Of a stretch of 36,350 nucleotides of DNA, positions 8,738-16,837 are shown piece after piece. The notes beneath the pieces were generated by a model that was not told where the DNA came from, made no database searches, and worked only from the letters and a program-made list of their open reading frames with translations. Every line of letters begins with the position of its first letter. The first letter of the stretch is position 1. The position numbers and the translations under genes are program-made. The stretch is from Candidatus Chaera renei (GTDB lineage: Bacteria > Patescibacteriota > Saccharimonadia > Saccharimonadales > Saccharimonadaceae), in the NCBI GenBank assembly GCA_004100265.1, contig SCKW01000002.1:1-36350 (forward strand). The letters are read 5' to 3'.

Positions 8738-8864
8738 TATGTGGTTATTTGTTCCTGAAACTGTAAGTTAAAATTAATCCAAGCATTGACTTTAACAGAT
8801 GCGAGTATTTTAGTAAAGCCCGTCCCGCGTCCGACCGGTCGCCGCTCCTTTAGGCAATCGGTTT

Positions 8865-9086
8865 TTAGGCAAAATCGAACCATTTGGGGTCGGATTTTAA
8901 ATCCTGTTCAACCTTTTCCCAGAATCCAGCCAGTTGGGCGTAATCAGGCGTTTCTTCTAGCGTTAGGCTGTTGGATGCGGCGGAATCCTCGATAGACCTT
9001 AAGAGCTCGTCATCGTCGGCCGCGGCGGTAGCGAAAACCAGACTATGCCGCCCAAGCTTACGAAGAGTTTTGTCAATGATTTGCAT
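8865..9086 (-). CDS. Small hypothetical protein, 73 residues
   Basis: I do not recognise a family. The product is acidic and soluble, with no membrane segment or cysteine pair: MQIIDKTLRKLGRHSLVF, then an acidic stretch AADDDELLRSIEDSAASN, and a Trp-containing end (FWEKVEQDLKSDPKWFDFA). It is supported as a gene by a near-consensus promoter 36 bp upstream and by filling the only open space between ileS and rplU. No good Shine-Dalgarno is visible before the ATG at 9086. It may share a transcript with rplU, 127 bp downstream. Function unknown. Confidence 0.65.
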   Translation of the reverse strand: MQIIDKTLRKLGRHSLVFATAAADDDELLRSIEDSAASNSLTLEETPDYAQLAGFWEKVEQDLKSDPKWFDFA

Positions 9087-9107
9087 GATGGTTTTTATGT
9101 TGTTTAG

Positions 9108-9125
9108 TAATCCTACCTAGGATTA
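9108..9125. promoter_or_regulatory. 18-bp inverted repeat over the -10 box and start point (candidate operator)
   Basis: TAATCCTACCTAGGATTA: perfect 8-bp arms around a CC spacer. It overlaps the -10 box by 4 bp, and its centre lies within 2 bp of the predicted transcription start, a place where a bound repressor would block RNA polymerase. Because transcription would begin mid-repeat, an RNA hairpin role is unlikely. Confidence 0.5.
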
Positions 9126-9150
9126 TACCAGATTATTATGCGCCAGTCAA
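9122..9150 (-). promoter_or_regulatory. Near-consensus sigma70 promoter of the 73-residue gene
   Basis: Minus strand TTGACT (9145-9150), 17-bp spacer, TATAAT (9122-9127). Predicted start near 9115, about 28 nt before the ATG at 9086. One of the two strongest promoters in the window. Confidence 0.75.
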
Positions 9151-9175
9151 ATAAGGTTGCTAAGCCGCCGAATAA

Positions 9176-12058
9176 CTAATCGGCTTTTTGCAGACGAATG
9201 ACCAGGCGCGCCGAGTCAACTTGTGCTGATACTGCGTGCGCCCCATCGCCCTCCGACGATAGCTGCCTGGCAAGGGTCTCGGCCCGAATGGTTGCCGCGT
9301 GCTCCTGAATCGCCTGGCTCACCTCCTGGTCGGCAGTTTCCAGAACCAGATCAATCCTGTCATCAACCTTGAGCCCGGCGGCTTTGCGGGCATTCTGTAC
9401 CAGACGGACCACTTCGCGCATCGTGCCTTCGCGTCGCAGCTCGGGCGTCAGCTTGAGGTCAATCGCCACCCGCTCGCCCCATTTAACTGATTTAACGTTC
9501 AGCTCGTCGGCGATAATATCACTGTACTTGCCGGGCAGTTTGGGTACTGCTGCCTGGGACAAAGGCTGGCGGACCTTAATTTTGGCTTCGGCGCGTTGGG
9601 CCAGCCCCAGCGCGACATATTCCCTGGCAAGCCCCATGTCTTTTATAAGCTTTTGGTCCACCGGTCCAGCTTCCGGCCAATCGCTTAAATGCACCGACGC
9701 CGGCAGGCTGGTGCCCGCCGTCAGCTTTCTCCAAAGATGGTCTGGCAAAAACGGCGAAAACGGTGCCAGCATCTGGCACAACCGCAATAACGTGTAATTT
9801 AGCGTAGCGTAAGCCTGGCGTTTGTCTTGATCGTCTTCGCTCTTCCAGAAGCGGCGGCGCGAACGCCTGACATACCAGTTGCTAACATCGTCCAGCAAGT
9901 CGCTAAGCGGCCGAGTGGCCTTGTCTAGGCGGTACGCATCCATGGCCTTAGTAACTTCTTGAATCACCTGGTTAAGCCTTGACAGCATCCATCGGTCCAG
10001 CAAGTTGTCGCTAGCCGGTTCTACTAATGGATTGACCGGTCGCCAATTGTCAACCTCGGCGTACAGGCTGTAAAAAGCGTAAATGTTATTAAGCGTCATG
10101 AAGATTTTTCTTTGGGTTTCGCGCAGAAAATCAACGCTAAAACGTACGTCCTCGCCATTCACGATCGGGCTGCTGGCCATAAAAAATCGCAAAGTATCAA
10201 CGCCGAAACTGTCAAAAACCTCATCCATGGGCGCGTAGTTTTTCTTGCGCTTGCTAAGTTTTTCGCCATCGGCCGCGACCACCCAGCCGCTGCATATAAC
10301 GTTCTTGAAGGCGGGCTTGTCAAATAACGCCGTAGCTAGCACGTGCAAGGTGTAGAACCAGCCTCGGGTTTGATCGACTGCTTCGGCAATAAAATCGGCG
10401 GGATAGCGCTTATCCCAGTCCCGGTTACTCTCGAACGGGTAGTGATCCTGGGCGTAAGGCATGGAACCGCTCTCGAACCAACAATCGAAGACTTCATCTA
10501 TCCGTTTGGCGATTTTACCGCCGTCGGTTCTGATTTTAACCCTGTCAATATACGGACGATGCAGATCACCAACCAGCGAAGGTTCAACCGCCCGCCGCTT
10601 CAGCTCTTGCACGCTGCCAATTACCGTTACCTCGCCGTCGTCGGTTACCCACACCGGCAAGGGCGCTCCCCAAAACCGGTTTCGGCTAATTGCCCAGTCG
10701 CGAGCCCCCTCTAGCCAATTGCCGAAACGGCCGTCGCGAATATGGCCGGGCGTCCAATTGATTTTGCGATTGTTCTTTACCAACCTATCGCGCAACGAGG
10801 CAACGTTCACCATCCATTGGTCGGTGGCATAATACATCAGCGGCGTGTCGCAGCGCCAGCAAAACGGATAGGTGTGACGAATGGTTTCGGCAGCAAAGAT
10901 GCTGCCCCGCTTGGTCAGCTCCTCGATAATCAGCGAATCAGCCGACTTAAAGAACCGGCCCTCGATTTCGGCTGGCAAACTGCCCTGGGTAGAAATATGG
11001 CCGTTCTCGTCTACCGTTTTTAGAACCGGCAGGTTGTTTTTTCTGCCCAGCGCGAGGTCGTCTTCGCCAAACGCCGGCGCCACATGCAATACGCCCGATC
11101 CGTCTTCCGTGCTGACAAAATCGGCCGGCCAGACTTTGTACAGATTCTGGCTGTCCGCCAATTCGTCCAGACGCTTAAGCCGATACAGCGGCTGGTACGT
11201 CAGCCCAACCAAGTCCTGGCCCTTGACTTCTTTGATAATCCGATAGGTGTCGGTGTCCAGCACCTCCAGACGGCTGCTGGCCAGCACCAAAACTTGGCTG
11301 CCGCCGTCCTCTGAAGCTGTCTCTACGAACACGTAGCGGGCATCGGGCTTAACGGCAATCGCCGCGTTGCCAGGCAGCGTCCAGGGAGTAGTGGTCCAGC
11401 CTAGCAAGTGAGCGTCCTGATTTGCTAGTTTAAATTTAACGTAAACACTGGGGTCGGGTACGTTGTCTTGGTAGCCCTGATTAAGTTCAAAGTTGCTAAG
11501 CGGCGTGGCGCAACGAGGACAATACGGAGCACTGCGAAAGTCTTTATAAACCAGGCCTTTGTCATAAATCGTTTTAAACGCCCACCATACGCTTTCAATA
11601 TAGCTTTCGTCCAGCGTGGCATAAGTTTGTTCGTAATCCGCCCAGCGACCTACCCGGCGGAACATGTCTTCCCAAACATGCTTGTACTGAAAAACCGAAT
11701 CGCGGCAGGCGGCGTTAAACTTGTCAATGCCGAATTTGACTATATCTTGCTTGCCTCTGAATTTCTTGTCCTTTTCTATGGCGTACTCAACCGGCAGGCC
11801 ATGAGTGTCCCAGCCTACCCGGCGCGGCACGTAGTAACCCCGCATGGTTTTATAGCGAGTTACTGAATCCTTGATGGTGGTTTGCACTATGTGGCCATAA
11901 TGGGGCACACCGTTGGCAAAAGGAGGGCCGTCGTAAAAACTAAACAATGGCTTGTCCTGGCGGTTGGCTAGGCTTTTAGAGAAAGTGCGCTCCTTTTCCC
12001 ATACCCCAAGCATCTGCTCTTCCATTTTGGCTAAAAAATGCTTGTTTTGCTGTGTCAT
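9176..12058 (-). CDS. ileS: Isoleucyl-tRNA synthetase, eukaryote-like IleS2 type
   Basis: Class I synthetase that charges tRNA-Ile with isoleucine and edits valine. 960 residues from the ATG at 12058, which has AAGGA 6 nt upstream; an in-frame ATG 10 codons earlier lacks a ribosome-binding site. The HIGH motif is PHYGH (His53-His56) in YDGPPFANGVPHYGHI; the KMSKS motif is KLSKRKKNYAPMD near residue 600. These variants (PHYGH and K.NY) match the IleS2 group, many of which resist mupirocin. The WCW-type CP1 editing domain (GWTTTPWTLPGN) and a long C-terminal anticodon domain are present. A T-box leader precedes it. Confidence 0.96.
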   Translation of the reverse strand: MTQQNKHFLAKMEEQMLGVWEKERTFSKSLANRQDKPLFSFYDGPPFANGVPHYGHIVQTTIKDSVTRYKTMRGYYVPRRVGWDTHGLPVEYAIEKDKKFRGKQDIVKFGIDKFNAACRDSVFQYKHVWEDMFRRVGRWADYEQTYATLDESYIESVWWAFKTIYDKGLVYKDFRSAPYCPRCATPLSNFELNQGYQDNVPDPSVYVKFKLANQDAHLLGWTTTPWTLPGNAAIAVKPDARYVFVETASEDGGSQVLVLASSRLEVLDTDTYRIIKEVKGQDLVGLTYQPLYRLKRLDELADSQNLYKVWPADFVSTEDGSGVLHVAPAFGEDDLALGRKNNLPVLKTVDENGHISTQGSLPAEIEGRFFKSADSLIIEELTKRGSIFAAETIRHTYPFCWRCDTPLMYYATDQWMVNVASLRDRLVKNNRKINWTPGHIRDGRFGNWLEGARDWAISRNRFWGAPLPVWVTDDGEVTVIGSVQELKRRAVEPSLVGDLHRPYIDRVKIRTDGGKIAKRIDEVFDCWFESGSMPYAQDHYPFESNRDWDKRYPADFIAEAVDQTRGWFYTLHVLATALFDKPAFKNVICSGWVVAADGEKLSKRKKNYAPMDEVFDSFGVDTLRFFMASSPIVNGEDVRFSVDFLRETQRKIFMTLNNIYAFYSLYAEVDNWRPVNPLVEPASDNLLDRWMLSRLNQVIQEVTKAMDAYRLDKATRPLSDLLDDVSNWYVRRSRRRFWKSEDDQDKRQAYATLNYTLLRLCQMLAPFSPFLPDHLWRKLTAGTSLPASVHLSDWPEAGPVDQKLIKDMGLAREYVALGLAQRAEAKIKVRQPLSQAAVPKLPGKYSDIIADELNVKSVKWGERVAIDLKLTPELRREGTMREVVRLVQNARKAAGLKVDDRIDLVLETADQEVSQAIQEHAATIRAETLARQLSSEGDGAHAVSAQVDSARLVIRLQKAD

Positions 12059-12094
12059 ATCGGTTCCTTTGCCGTCTCCCGCTTTCATTAAAAC

Positions 12095-12339
12095 AAAAAG
12101 CCATCTCTTTTGAAGGATTTGTCAGAATCCGCCGATACGGCGGACGGTACCATCTGACTTCCAAAAAAGATGGCTCTTTTTGGCTCTTGATTTCGTTCAG
12201 TCTAACGCGCTGGCACGTCGGGTTCTACTTTTCGCCTAAAAACAATGCTCTAAAGTTTAAACGAATTTCTTCCCGCTACTTCGCGGCCGATAACCGCTCA
12301 TCTGCCAGAGACATTACGCACAAGCAGAGTGTATTTATA
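12095..12339 (-). promoter_or_regulatory. T-box riboswitch in the ileS leader (tRNA-Ile sensing)
   Basis: The minus-strand leader contains a textbook T-box antiterminator at 12121-12158: GUCAGA, the 7-nt bulge UGGUACC (12146-12152), an inner stem UCCGCC/GGCGGA, then UCUGAC. UGGU can pair with the ACCA end of uncharged tRNA-Ile. Upstream, a small hairpin GCGG/CCGC (12283-12297) shows UUAUC in its loop, offering the Ile codon AUC; a base stem pairs 12307-12315 with 12244-12251. This short specifier stem recalls the reduced stem I of actinobacterial ileS T-boxes. An AGCCAUCU/AGAUGGCU pair (12168-12175 with 12099-12106) followed by UUUUUG could be the terminator; CCAUCU can instead pair with AGAUGG at 12150-12155. 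The exact switching logic is unresolved. Confidence 0.78.
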
Positions 12340-12345
12340 AACCCG

Positions 12346-12375
12346 ATTATAACACTAAGCGGCGTTAACCTGCAA
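12346..12375 (-). promoter_or_regulatory. Predicted promoter of the ileS T-box transcript
   Basis: Perfect TATAAT (12346-12351) with a weak -35 TTGCAG (12370-12375), 18-bp spacer. Start near 12339 gives a leader of about 280 nt holding the T-box. Confidence 0.6.
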
Positions 12376-12420
12376 AGTTAGCGGCCTAAGCAAAGATCAC
12401 CCCGAACCGGCCGCGCCCGT

Positions 12421-12918
12421 CTACCAAAGCCAGCGGTTTTTCCGCACCGCCGGCAAAGCCTGCCACCACCCGGCCAAGGAGTATTTTTTGGGAGCAGTGG
12501 CGATAATCGCTAACAGCGCGATATAGACCAAATGATCGTCAACCACCGGATTGTGCTTGAGAGGCAAAGAGGCGGCCCACATTAACAGCAATAAGGCGCT
12601 GCCGCTGATCGCGGCCAGCCTAACGCCCACGCCCAATAACAGGGCCGCGCCTACGCCCAAAAGCCCCAGCATAAAAAGCCAGTCTACCCACGCTTGGCCG
12701 GCCAGGGTATGAAAGAAGCCGGCAAACGGCCCCTCAACGCCGCGCAAAAAACCGGTAGTCGGCGAATCGCCGGCCAGCCAGGCTTTAGCTGGCGGGGTAT
12801 TAACGCCCAGTCCCAATAGCTTATCTAAAAAAGCCCAAAAAAAGACAAAACCAAGCATCAGCCTGCCCAAAGCGACAGCGGAGTTTCTTAAATCCGCGCC
12901 CCGACTGTTTTTAGCCAT
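12421..12918 (-). CDS. DoxX-family membrane protein
   Basis: Four-helix membrane protein of the DoxX/DoxD superfamily, often linked to quinone-dependent redox steps; the exact role here is unknown. 165 residues from the ATG at 12918 with AGGGGGTG upstream; a GTG three codons earlier is possible. Motifs seen: LGRLMLGFVFFWAFLDKLLGLGVNTP, SPTTGFLRG, GPFAGFFHTLAG, VDWLFMLGLLGVGAALLLGVGVRLAA and LPLKHNPVVDDHLVY, which together match DoxX members of the GLGF.T group. The upstream neighbour is a thioredoxin-fold protein without CxxC, and a predicted promoter lies between them. Confidence 0.82.
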   Translation of the reverse strand: MAKNSRGADLRNSAVALGRLMLGFVFFWAFLDKLLGLGVNTPPAKAWLAGDSPTTGFLRGVEGPFAGFFHTLAGQAWVDWLFMLGLLGVGAALLLGVGVRLAAISGSALLLLMWAASLPLKHNPVVDDHLVYIALLAIIATAPKKYSLAGWWQALPAVRKNRWLW

Positions 12919-12954
12919 ACCGCCCACCCCCTTTTTTATGTATCCTGCTTAAGC

Positions 12955-12982
12955 ATTGTAGCCGCGCCCGGGCAAAATACAA
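12955..12982 (-). promoter_or_regulatory. Possible promoter of the DoxX gene
   Basis: TTGTAT (12977-12982), 16-bp spacer, TACAAT (12955-12960) on the minus strand. The -10 is good and the -35 is poor. Confidence 0.4.
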
Positions 12983-13003
12983 GAGCGACCTTTAAGACCA
13001 TGG

Positions 13004-13273
13004 TTAACTGCTGCCGGCCGCGTAATAAGCTACTTCGTCAAACAGCGGCAGGGGCAAGCCTCGCCATATCTGCATCAGTTTGCCGGCATCATCCAGCGCG
13101 ACAATGCTGGGAAATTCCACCACGTCATAAAGCTCGCAAAACGCCTGGCCTTCGCTGGTGTCAGGATCGAGCACTTCCAGCGTCAAGGCCGTGCGACGCG
13201 TAAAATCTCTAAGATAGTCTTCCGCCTCGCGTGAGGTTGCGCTGTTAGGCCGATAAACCATAGCGGCTTTCAT
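13004..13273 (-). CDS. Thioredoxin-fold protein lacking the CxxC active site
   Basis: 89 residues with a beta-alpha-beta start (MKAAMVYRPNSATSREAEDYLRDF), then LEVLDPDTSEGQAFCELYDVVEFPSIVALDDAGKLMQIWRG. The VVEFPSIVALDD segment is the cis-proline loop and following strands of thioredoxins. Where the redox CxxC should sit, the sequence reads PNSATS, so disulfide chemistry is not expected; one Cys remains further on. It may be a binding or scaffold member. It lies 81 bp after nrdJ on the same strand and 85 bp before doxX. A link to ribonucleotide reductase is tempting, but the missing cysteines argue against it being the electron donor. Confidence 0.75.
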   Translation of the reverse strand: MKAAMVYRPNSATSREAEDYLRDFTRRTALTLEVLDPDTSEGQAFCELYDVVEFPSIVALDDAGKLMQIWRGLPLPLFDEVAYYAAGSS

Positions 13274-13354
13274 ACTGTTACTTTAACATACCGCCGCGGT
13301 CAAGAGAGCCGGGAGCCGCGGTACGTTTTTTAACACCCTATGAAGACGTCAGCG

Positions 13355-16150
13355 TTAACTGCAACCAGAGGTAGTGCCGCAGCTGGTGCATATAAAACAG
13401 CTGCCGGCCCGCTGGGTAAGATTGCCGCAGTTAGAGCATAGCGGCGCATTGGCGCTTATGTAGTTGGCGGCAGCGCCAGGTTGCTGATCAACCGGAGCGG
13501 AATTGTCGGCGACAGACGGCTGTTTATCGCTTTTGGCCGGCCCGGACGCGGCCTGGGCTGCCGCGTCCTCTAGCAGGCTGGCTTGCTGAGTTTGCAAAGA
13601 TTGTTCCAGCTCTTCTAAAGAAGCCAGGCCAAGCTCCAGGCGGTCGTCGATACTTAGATATTCCAGGGCCAGCCTGCGAAAAATATAATCAACTAAGCTG
13701 GTAGCGGTTTTGATGTCGGGGTCATCAGTTGCGCCAGCCGGAGCGAAACTGGTACCGCTCATGGCTTTGACATACGCCTTAAGAGGCACGCCGTACTGCA
13801 AGCCGTAACTGATACTGCGGGCAAAAGAGTCCATCAGGCCGGCCAGCGTGGAGCCCATTTTGGCGGCGGTCACGAACAGCTCGCCCGGGCTGCCATCGTC
13901 GTATTCTCCCACGGTGAAATAACCGTGCAGGTCGCCCACTCTGAAGCTGAAAGTTTTGGAAAGACGGCGTCTGGGCATCTCTCGGCGTACGGCAGCCCCC
14001 TTAACCACGATGGCGGGGGCGGCTTTTGTTAAGGTACCGGCTTCGGCGGCTACCTGGTCTTTGGATTGCTTCTGCCGGCTTTCCAAGGGCTGGCCTACTT
14101 TGCAATTGTCGCGGTAAATGGCGATGGCCTTAATGCCCATCTTCCAAGAATCAAGATAAATCTGCTCCACGTCCTCAACGCTTACCGACTCGGGCATATT
14201 CACCGTCTTGCTAATGGCGCCAGAGATAAACGGTTGCACCGCCGCCATCATTTTAACGTGGCCCATGTAGTGAATAGCGTTGTCACCGACGGCGCAGCTA
14301 AAGACGTTGGTATCTTCGGGTTTTAGGTGCGGCGCGCCTACAACCGTTCCCTTGTCGTGAATGTACGAGGCAATGGCGTGAGCCTGATCCTTGGTATAGC
14401 CCAGGACTTTCAGCGCCCTGGGGATAGTTTGATTAACGATTACCATGGAACCGCCGCCCACCAAAGTTTTGAATTTAGCCAGAGAAAAATCGGGTTCCAC
14501 GCCGGTAGTGTCGCAATCCATCATAAAGCCGATGGTGCCGGTAGGAGCTAGTACGGTGGCTTGCGAGTTGCGTACCCCGTATTTGGCCCCCAGCTCAACG
14601 GCCTCGTCCCAAGCCCCAGCTGCGGCGCTGAGCAGCTCTTCGGGCACCAGACCGGCGTCAATGTCCTGAAGGGCGTCGCGATGCTTCTTCAGTATCCGGT
14701 TCATGCCCTCCTCGTCCTTGGCGTAACCCGCGAATGGACCGACCCGTTTGGCGATTTTGGCGCTAGTAGCGTAAGCGTGTCCCGTCATCAGAGCGGTTAA
14801 AGTAGCAGCCACGGCCCTTCCTTCGTCGCTGTCGTAGGGCAAGCCTTTGGCCATGAGCAGCGCTCCCAAATTCGCGTAACCCATGCCCAGTTCGCGGTAA
14901 GCGCGGGCGTTTTTTTCGATGTTCTCGGTTGGATACTCGCTGTAGCCGACTAAAATTTCCTGAGCCAAGAAGACGGTTTCGACTACGTGTTTGTAGGCGT
15001 CAACGTCCAAACTGCCGTCATCCTTTAGAAACTTCAGCAAATTCAAACTTGCCAGATTACACGCTGAATTGTCCAGATGCATATACTCGGAGCAAGGATT
15101 AGAGGCATTAATGCGCCCCGCTTTTGGGGTGGTGTGCCAGTCGTTGATAACTGTGTCGAACTGCACCCCGGGATCGGCACATTCCCAGGCGGCTTCGGCT
15201 ATCTGTTTAAACAGCTGGCGGGCCGGCAGGGTTTTGTGTATCTTTTTATCCTTTACGCCTACCAGGTTCCAGTCTTCGTCCGCCTCTACCGCCCGCATAA
15301 AATCATCGTTCACCCGCACCGAATTGTTGGCGTTTTGGTATTGAATCGAAATGATGTCGCGGCCGTTCAGCCCCATCTCAAAACCAGCCGCTTCCAACAC
15401 CCGGGCCTTGCGTTCTTCGCGGGCCTTGCACCAGATGAACTCTTCAATGTCGGGGTGATCAACGTTCAAAATAACCATCTTGGCGGCCCGGCGGGTCTTG
15501 CCGCCGCTTTGAATGGTCCCGGCGCTGGCGTCGGCGCCGCGCATAAAGCTCACCGGGCCCGATGCCCTGCCGCCACTGGAACTAAGCAGCTCGTGCGATC
15601 CTCGCAGGGCGCTGATGTTTAGTCCCGCCCCCGAACCTCCTTTAAAGATCATGCCCTCTTCGCGATACCAGTTTAAAATTGAGGGCAAGTTGTCCTCGAC
15701 CTTCAGGATAAAACAGGCGCTGGCCTGCTGGGATCTATCCGGTGCCCCAATGTTAAACCAGACGGGGCTGTTAAAAGCCGCTCGCTGGGTTGCCAGAATA
15801 TACTTCAGCTCGGCGTTGAACACGTCGGCCTCGGCTTCGTCAAGAAAATAGCCGTTTTGATAACCGTGGCGGGTAATCGTGTTCACTACTCTGTCGATTA
15901 GCTGCTTTAAGCTGAATTCACGACCCGGGGTACCCGGCGTGCCGTAAAAATATTTCTGGGCAACTATGTTAACGGCGTTCTGCGACCAAAAGTCAGGAAA
16001 CTCAACGTCGGCCTGCTCAAACACCACCTTGTCGGTGGCAGGATTAACTATTTTCGATTGCCGCTTGACCCAATTTAACGGTTGATAGGGATCGATGCCG
16101 TCCTCTGTGAAATACCGAGTAACTGAAAGTGTCGACACGCTTTGTGCCAT
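13355..16150 (-). CDS. nrdJ: Vitamin B12-dependent (class II) ribonucleotide reductase
   Basis: Reduces ribonucleotides to deoxyribonucleotides using adenosylcobalamin. 931 residues. The ATG at 16150 has a very strong AAAGGAGGG upstream. Active-site landmarks: FNSPVWFN, the substrate-specificity region, NPCSE (about 350-354) with the catalytic Cys and Glu, SACNLASLNL, and LAPTGTIGFMMDCDTTGVEPDF. The C-terminus has the zinc-binding tail of NrdJ: CSNCG, then CFICTSCGTTSGCS, whose cysteines shuttle electrons from thioredoxin. A Gln/Ala/Ser-rich linker of about 60 residues precedes it. B12 synthesis genes are absent here, so cobalamin would have to be taken up (inference). nrdR lies directly upstream. 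Confidence 0.97.
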   Translation of the reverse strand: MAQSVSTLSVTRYFTEDGIDPYQPLNWVKRQSKIVNPATDKVVFEQADVEFPDFWSQNAVNIVAQKYFYGTPGTPGREFSLKQLIDRVVNTITRHGYQNGYFLDEAEADVFNAELKYILATQRAAFNSPVWFNIGAPDRSQQASACFILKVEDNLPSILNWYREEGMIFKGGSGAGLNISALRGSHELLSSSGGRASGPVSFMRGADASAGTIQSGGKTRRAAKMVILNVDHPDIEEFIWCKAREERKARVLEAAGFEMGLNGRDIISIQYQNANNSVRVNDDFMRAVEADEDWNLVGVKDKKIHKTLPARQLFKQIAEAAWECADPGVQFDTVINDWHTTPKAGRINASNPCSEYMHLDNSACNLASLNLLKFLKDDGSLDVDAYKHVVETVFLAQEILVGYSEYPTENIEKNARAYRELGMGYANLGALLMAKGLPYDSDEGRAVAATLTALMTGHAYATSAKIAKRVGPFAGYAKDEEGMNRILKKHRDALQDIDAGLVPEELLSAAAGAWDEAVELGAKYGVRNSQATVLAPTGTIGFMMDCDTTGVEPDFSLAKFKTLVGGGSMVIVNQTIPRALKVLGYTKDQAHAIASYIHDKGTVVGAPHLKPEDTNVFSCAVGDNAIHYMGHVKMMAAVQPFISGAISKTVNMPESVSVEDVEQIYLDSWKMGIKAIAIYRDNCKVGQPLESRQKQSKDQVAAEAGTLTKAAPAIVVKGAAVRREMPRRRLSKTFSFRVGDLHGYFTVGEYDDGSPGELFVTAAKMGSTLAGLMDSFARSISYGLQYGVPLKAYVKAMSGTSFAPAGATDDPDIKTATSLVDYIFRRLALEYLSIDDRLELGLASLEELEQSLQTQQASLLEDAAAQAASGPAKSDKQPSVADNSAPVDQQPGAAANYISANAPLCSNCGNLTQRAGSCFICTSCGTTSGCS

Positions 16151-16286
16151 TTGAGCTTTGCCCTCCTTTGGTTTGTTTGTTGGTTAATTTTTTGATTTTT
16201 GTGAAACAGAACCCCGCTTAGTTGGCTCCCGCTTGTTCCGATGTGCGGTTTTTAAAAACGCGGTTCTATTAAACAGCGAACGAGTA
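16151..16286 (-). promoter_or_regulatory. Potentially structured nrdR-nrdJ intergenic leader
   Basis: 136 nt between the nrdR stop and nrdJ. In the transcript AGAACC (16262-16267) can pair with GGUUCU (16208-16213), enclosing a GUUUUUAAAAAC palindrome (16248-16259) and the GGGAGCCAACUAAGCGG segment. No U-tract follows, so it is not an obvious terminator. I see no B12-box wording of cobalamin riboswitches. A structured element upstream of nrdJ has been reported from metagenomes (from memory); whether this is one is untested. Confidence 0.3.
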
Positions 16287-16769
16287 TCAACTTTGAGCCG
16301 AGGTGCCACTTTCGTCGTGACGCAGTTTCAGGTCATCAAGCACGGCCTGGAATTCGCTGACGTCTTTAAATTCACGATAGACGCTGGCAAATCTTACGTA
16401 AGCGACTTCATTGCGCCTGCCCAGCTCTTCCAGCACCAGATCGCCTATGCGGCGTGACGGCACTTCTTGTACACCCATGCCGTAAAGCTCGTTTTCTACC
16501 TTGGCGACGATCTCTTCGATTTCCAGATTCGAGGTCAGAAACTTACCAACCGAACGATGGATGGCCGCAAAAAGTTTTTGCCGGTCGAACAGTTCCCGGC
16601 TGCCATCTTTTTTGATGACTGCCAAATTGGGCCGCTCAATCCTTTCGTAGGTAGTGTACCGATATTGACAATCTAAGCACTCGCGGCGCCGCCTGATGGC
16701 GTCGCCGTCTCCCGCCTCACGCGATTCAACAACCCTTGAATCAAGGTGATGGCAGTGCGGGCACTTCAT
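16287..16769 (-). CDS. nrdR: Transcriptional repressor NrdR
   Basis: ATP/dATP-sensing repressor of ribonucleotide reductase genes. 160 residues from the ATG at 16769 (MKCPHC), the conserved NrdR start, with GAGGAG 11 nt upstream; an in-frame ATG eight codons earlier is not used by the family. Residues 1-45 form the zinc ribbon (Cys3, Cys6, Cys31, Cys34) with VVESREAGDGDAIRRRRECL. The ATP-cone follows (RPNLAVIKKDGSRELFDRQKL to the C-terminus, including YVRFASVYREFKDVSEF). It is upstream of nrdJ on the same strand, and an NrdR-box-like palindrome lies in its own promoter, so it likely regulates both. Confidence 0.96.
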   Translation of the reverse strand: MKCPHCHHLDSRVVESREAGDGDAIRRRRECLDCQYRYTTYERIERPNLAVIKKDGSRELFDRQKLFAAIHRSVGKFLTSNLEIEEIVAKVENELYGMGVQEVPSRRIGDLVLEELGRRNEVAYVRFASVYREFKDVSEFQAVLDDLKLRHDESGTSAQS

Positions 16770-16808
16770 GGCTTGATTGACTCCTCTGGCCATTAGTTAA
16801 TACTAGCT

Positions 16809-16828
16809 CTACACCTCCCCTGGTGTAG
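16809..16828 (-). repeat. Hairpin in the nrdR leader
   Basis: CTACACC and GGTGTAG form a perfect 7-bp stem with a 6-nt loop, which in the transcript reads AGGGGA. It lies just after the predicted start near 16831 and may stabilise the 5' end. Confidence 0.45.
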
Positions 16829-16837
16829 CTGTTTTCT

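Noticed and set aside
8786-8995. Plus-strand TTGACT-N17-TTTAGT with a 69-codon frame
   Set aside because: The -10 is poor, and the frame is antisense to the 73-residue gene and its downstream gap with no recognisable product.
13288-13330. GC-rich inverted repeat followed by a T-run between nrdJ and the thioredoxin-like gene
   Set aside because: The T-run is on the plus strand, where no gene reads; on the minus strand there is no U-tract, so it is not a terminator for nrdJ.
16151-16286. Cobalamin riboswitch before nrdJ
   Set aside because: No B12-box wording was seen; only a generic stem is visible.
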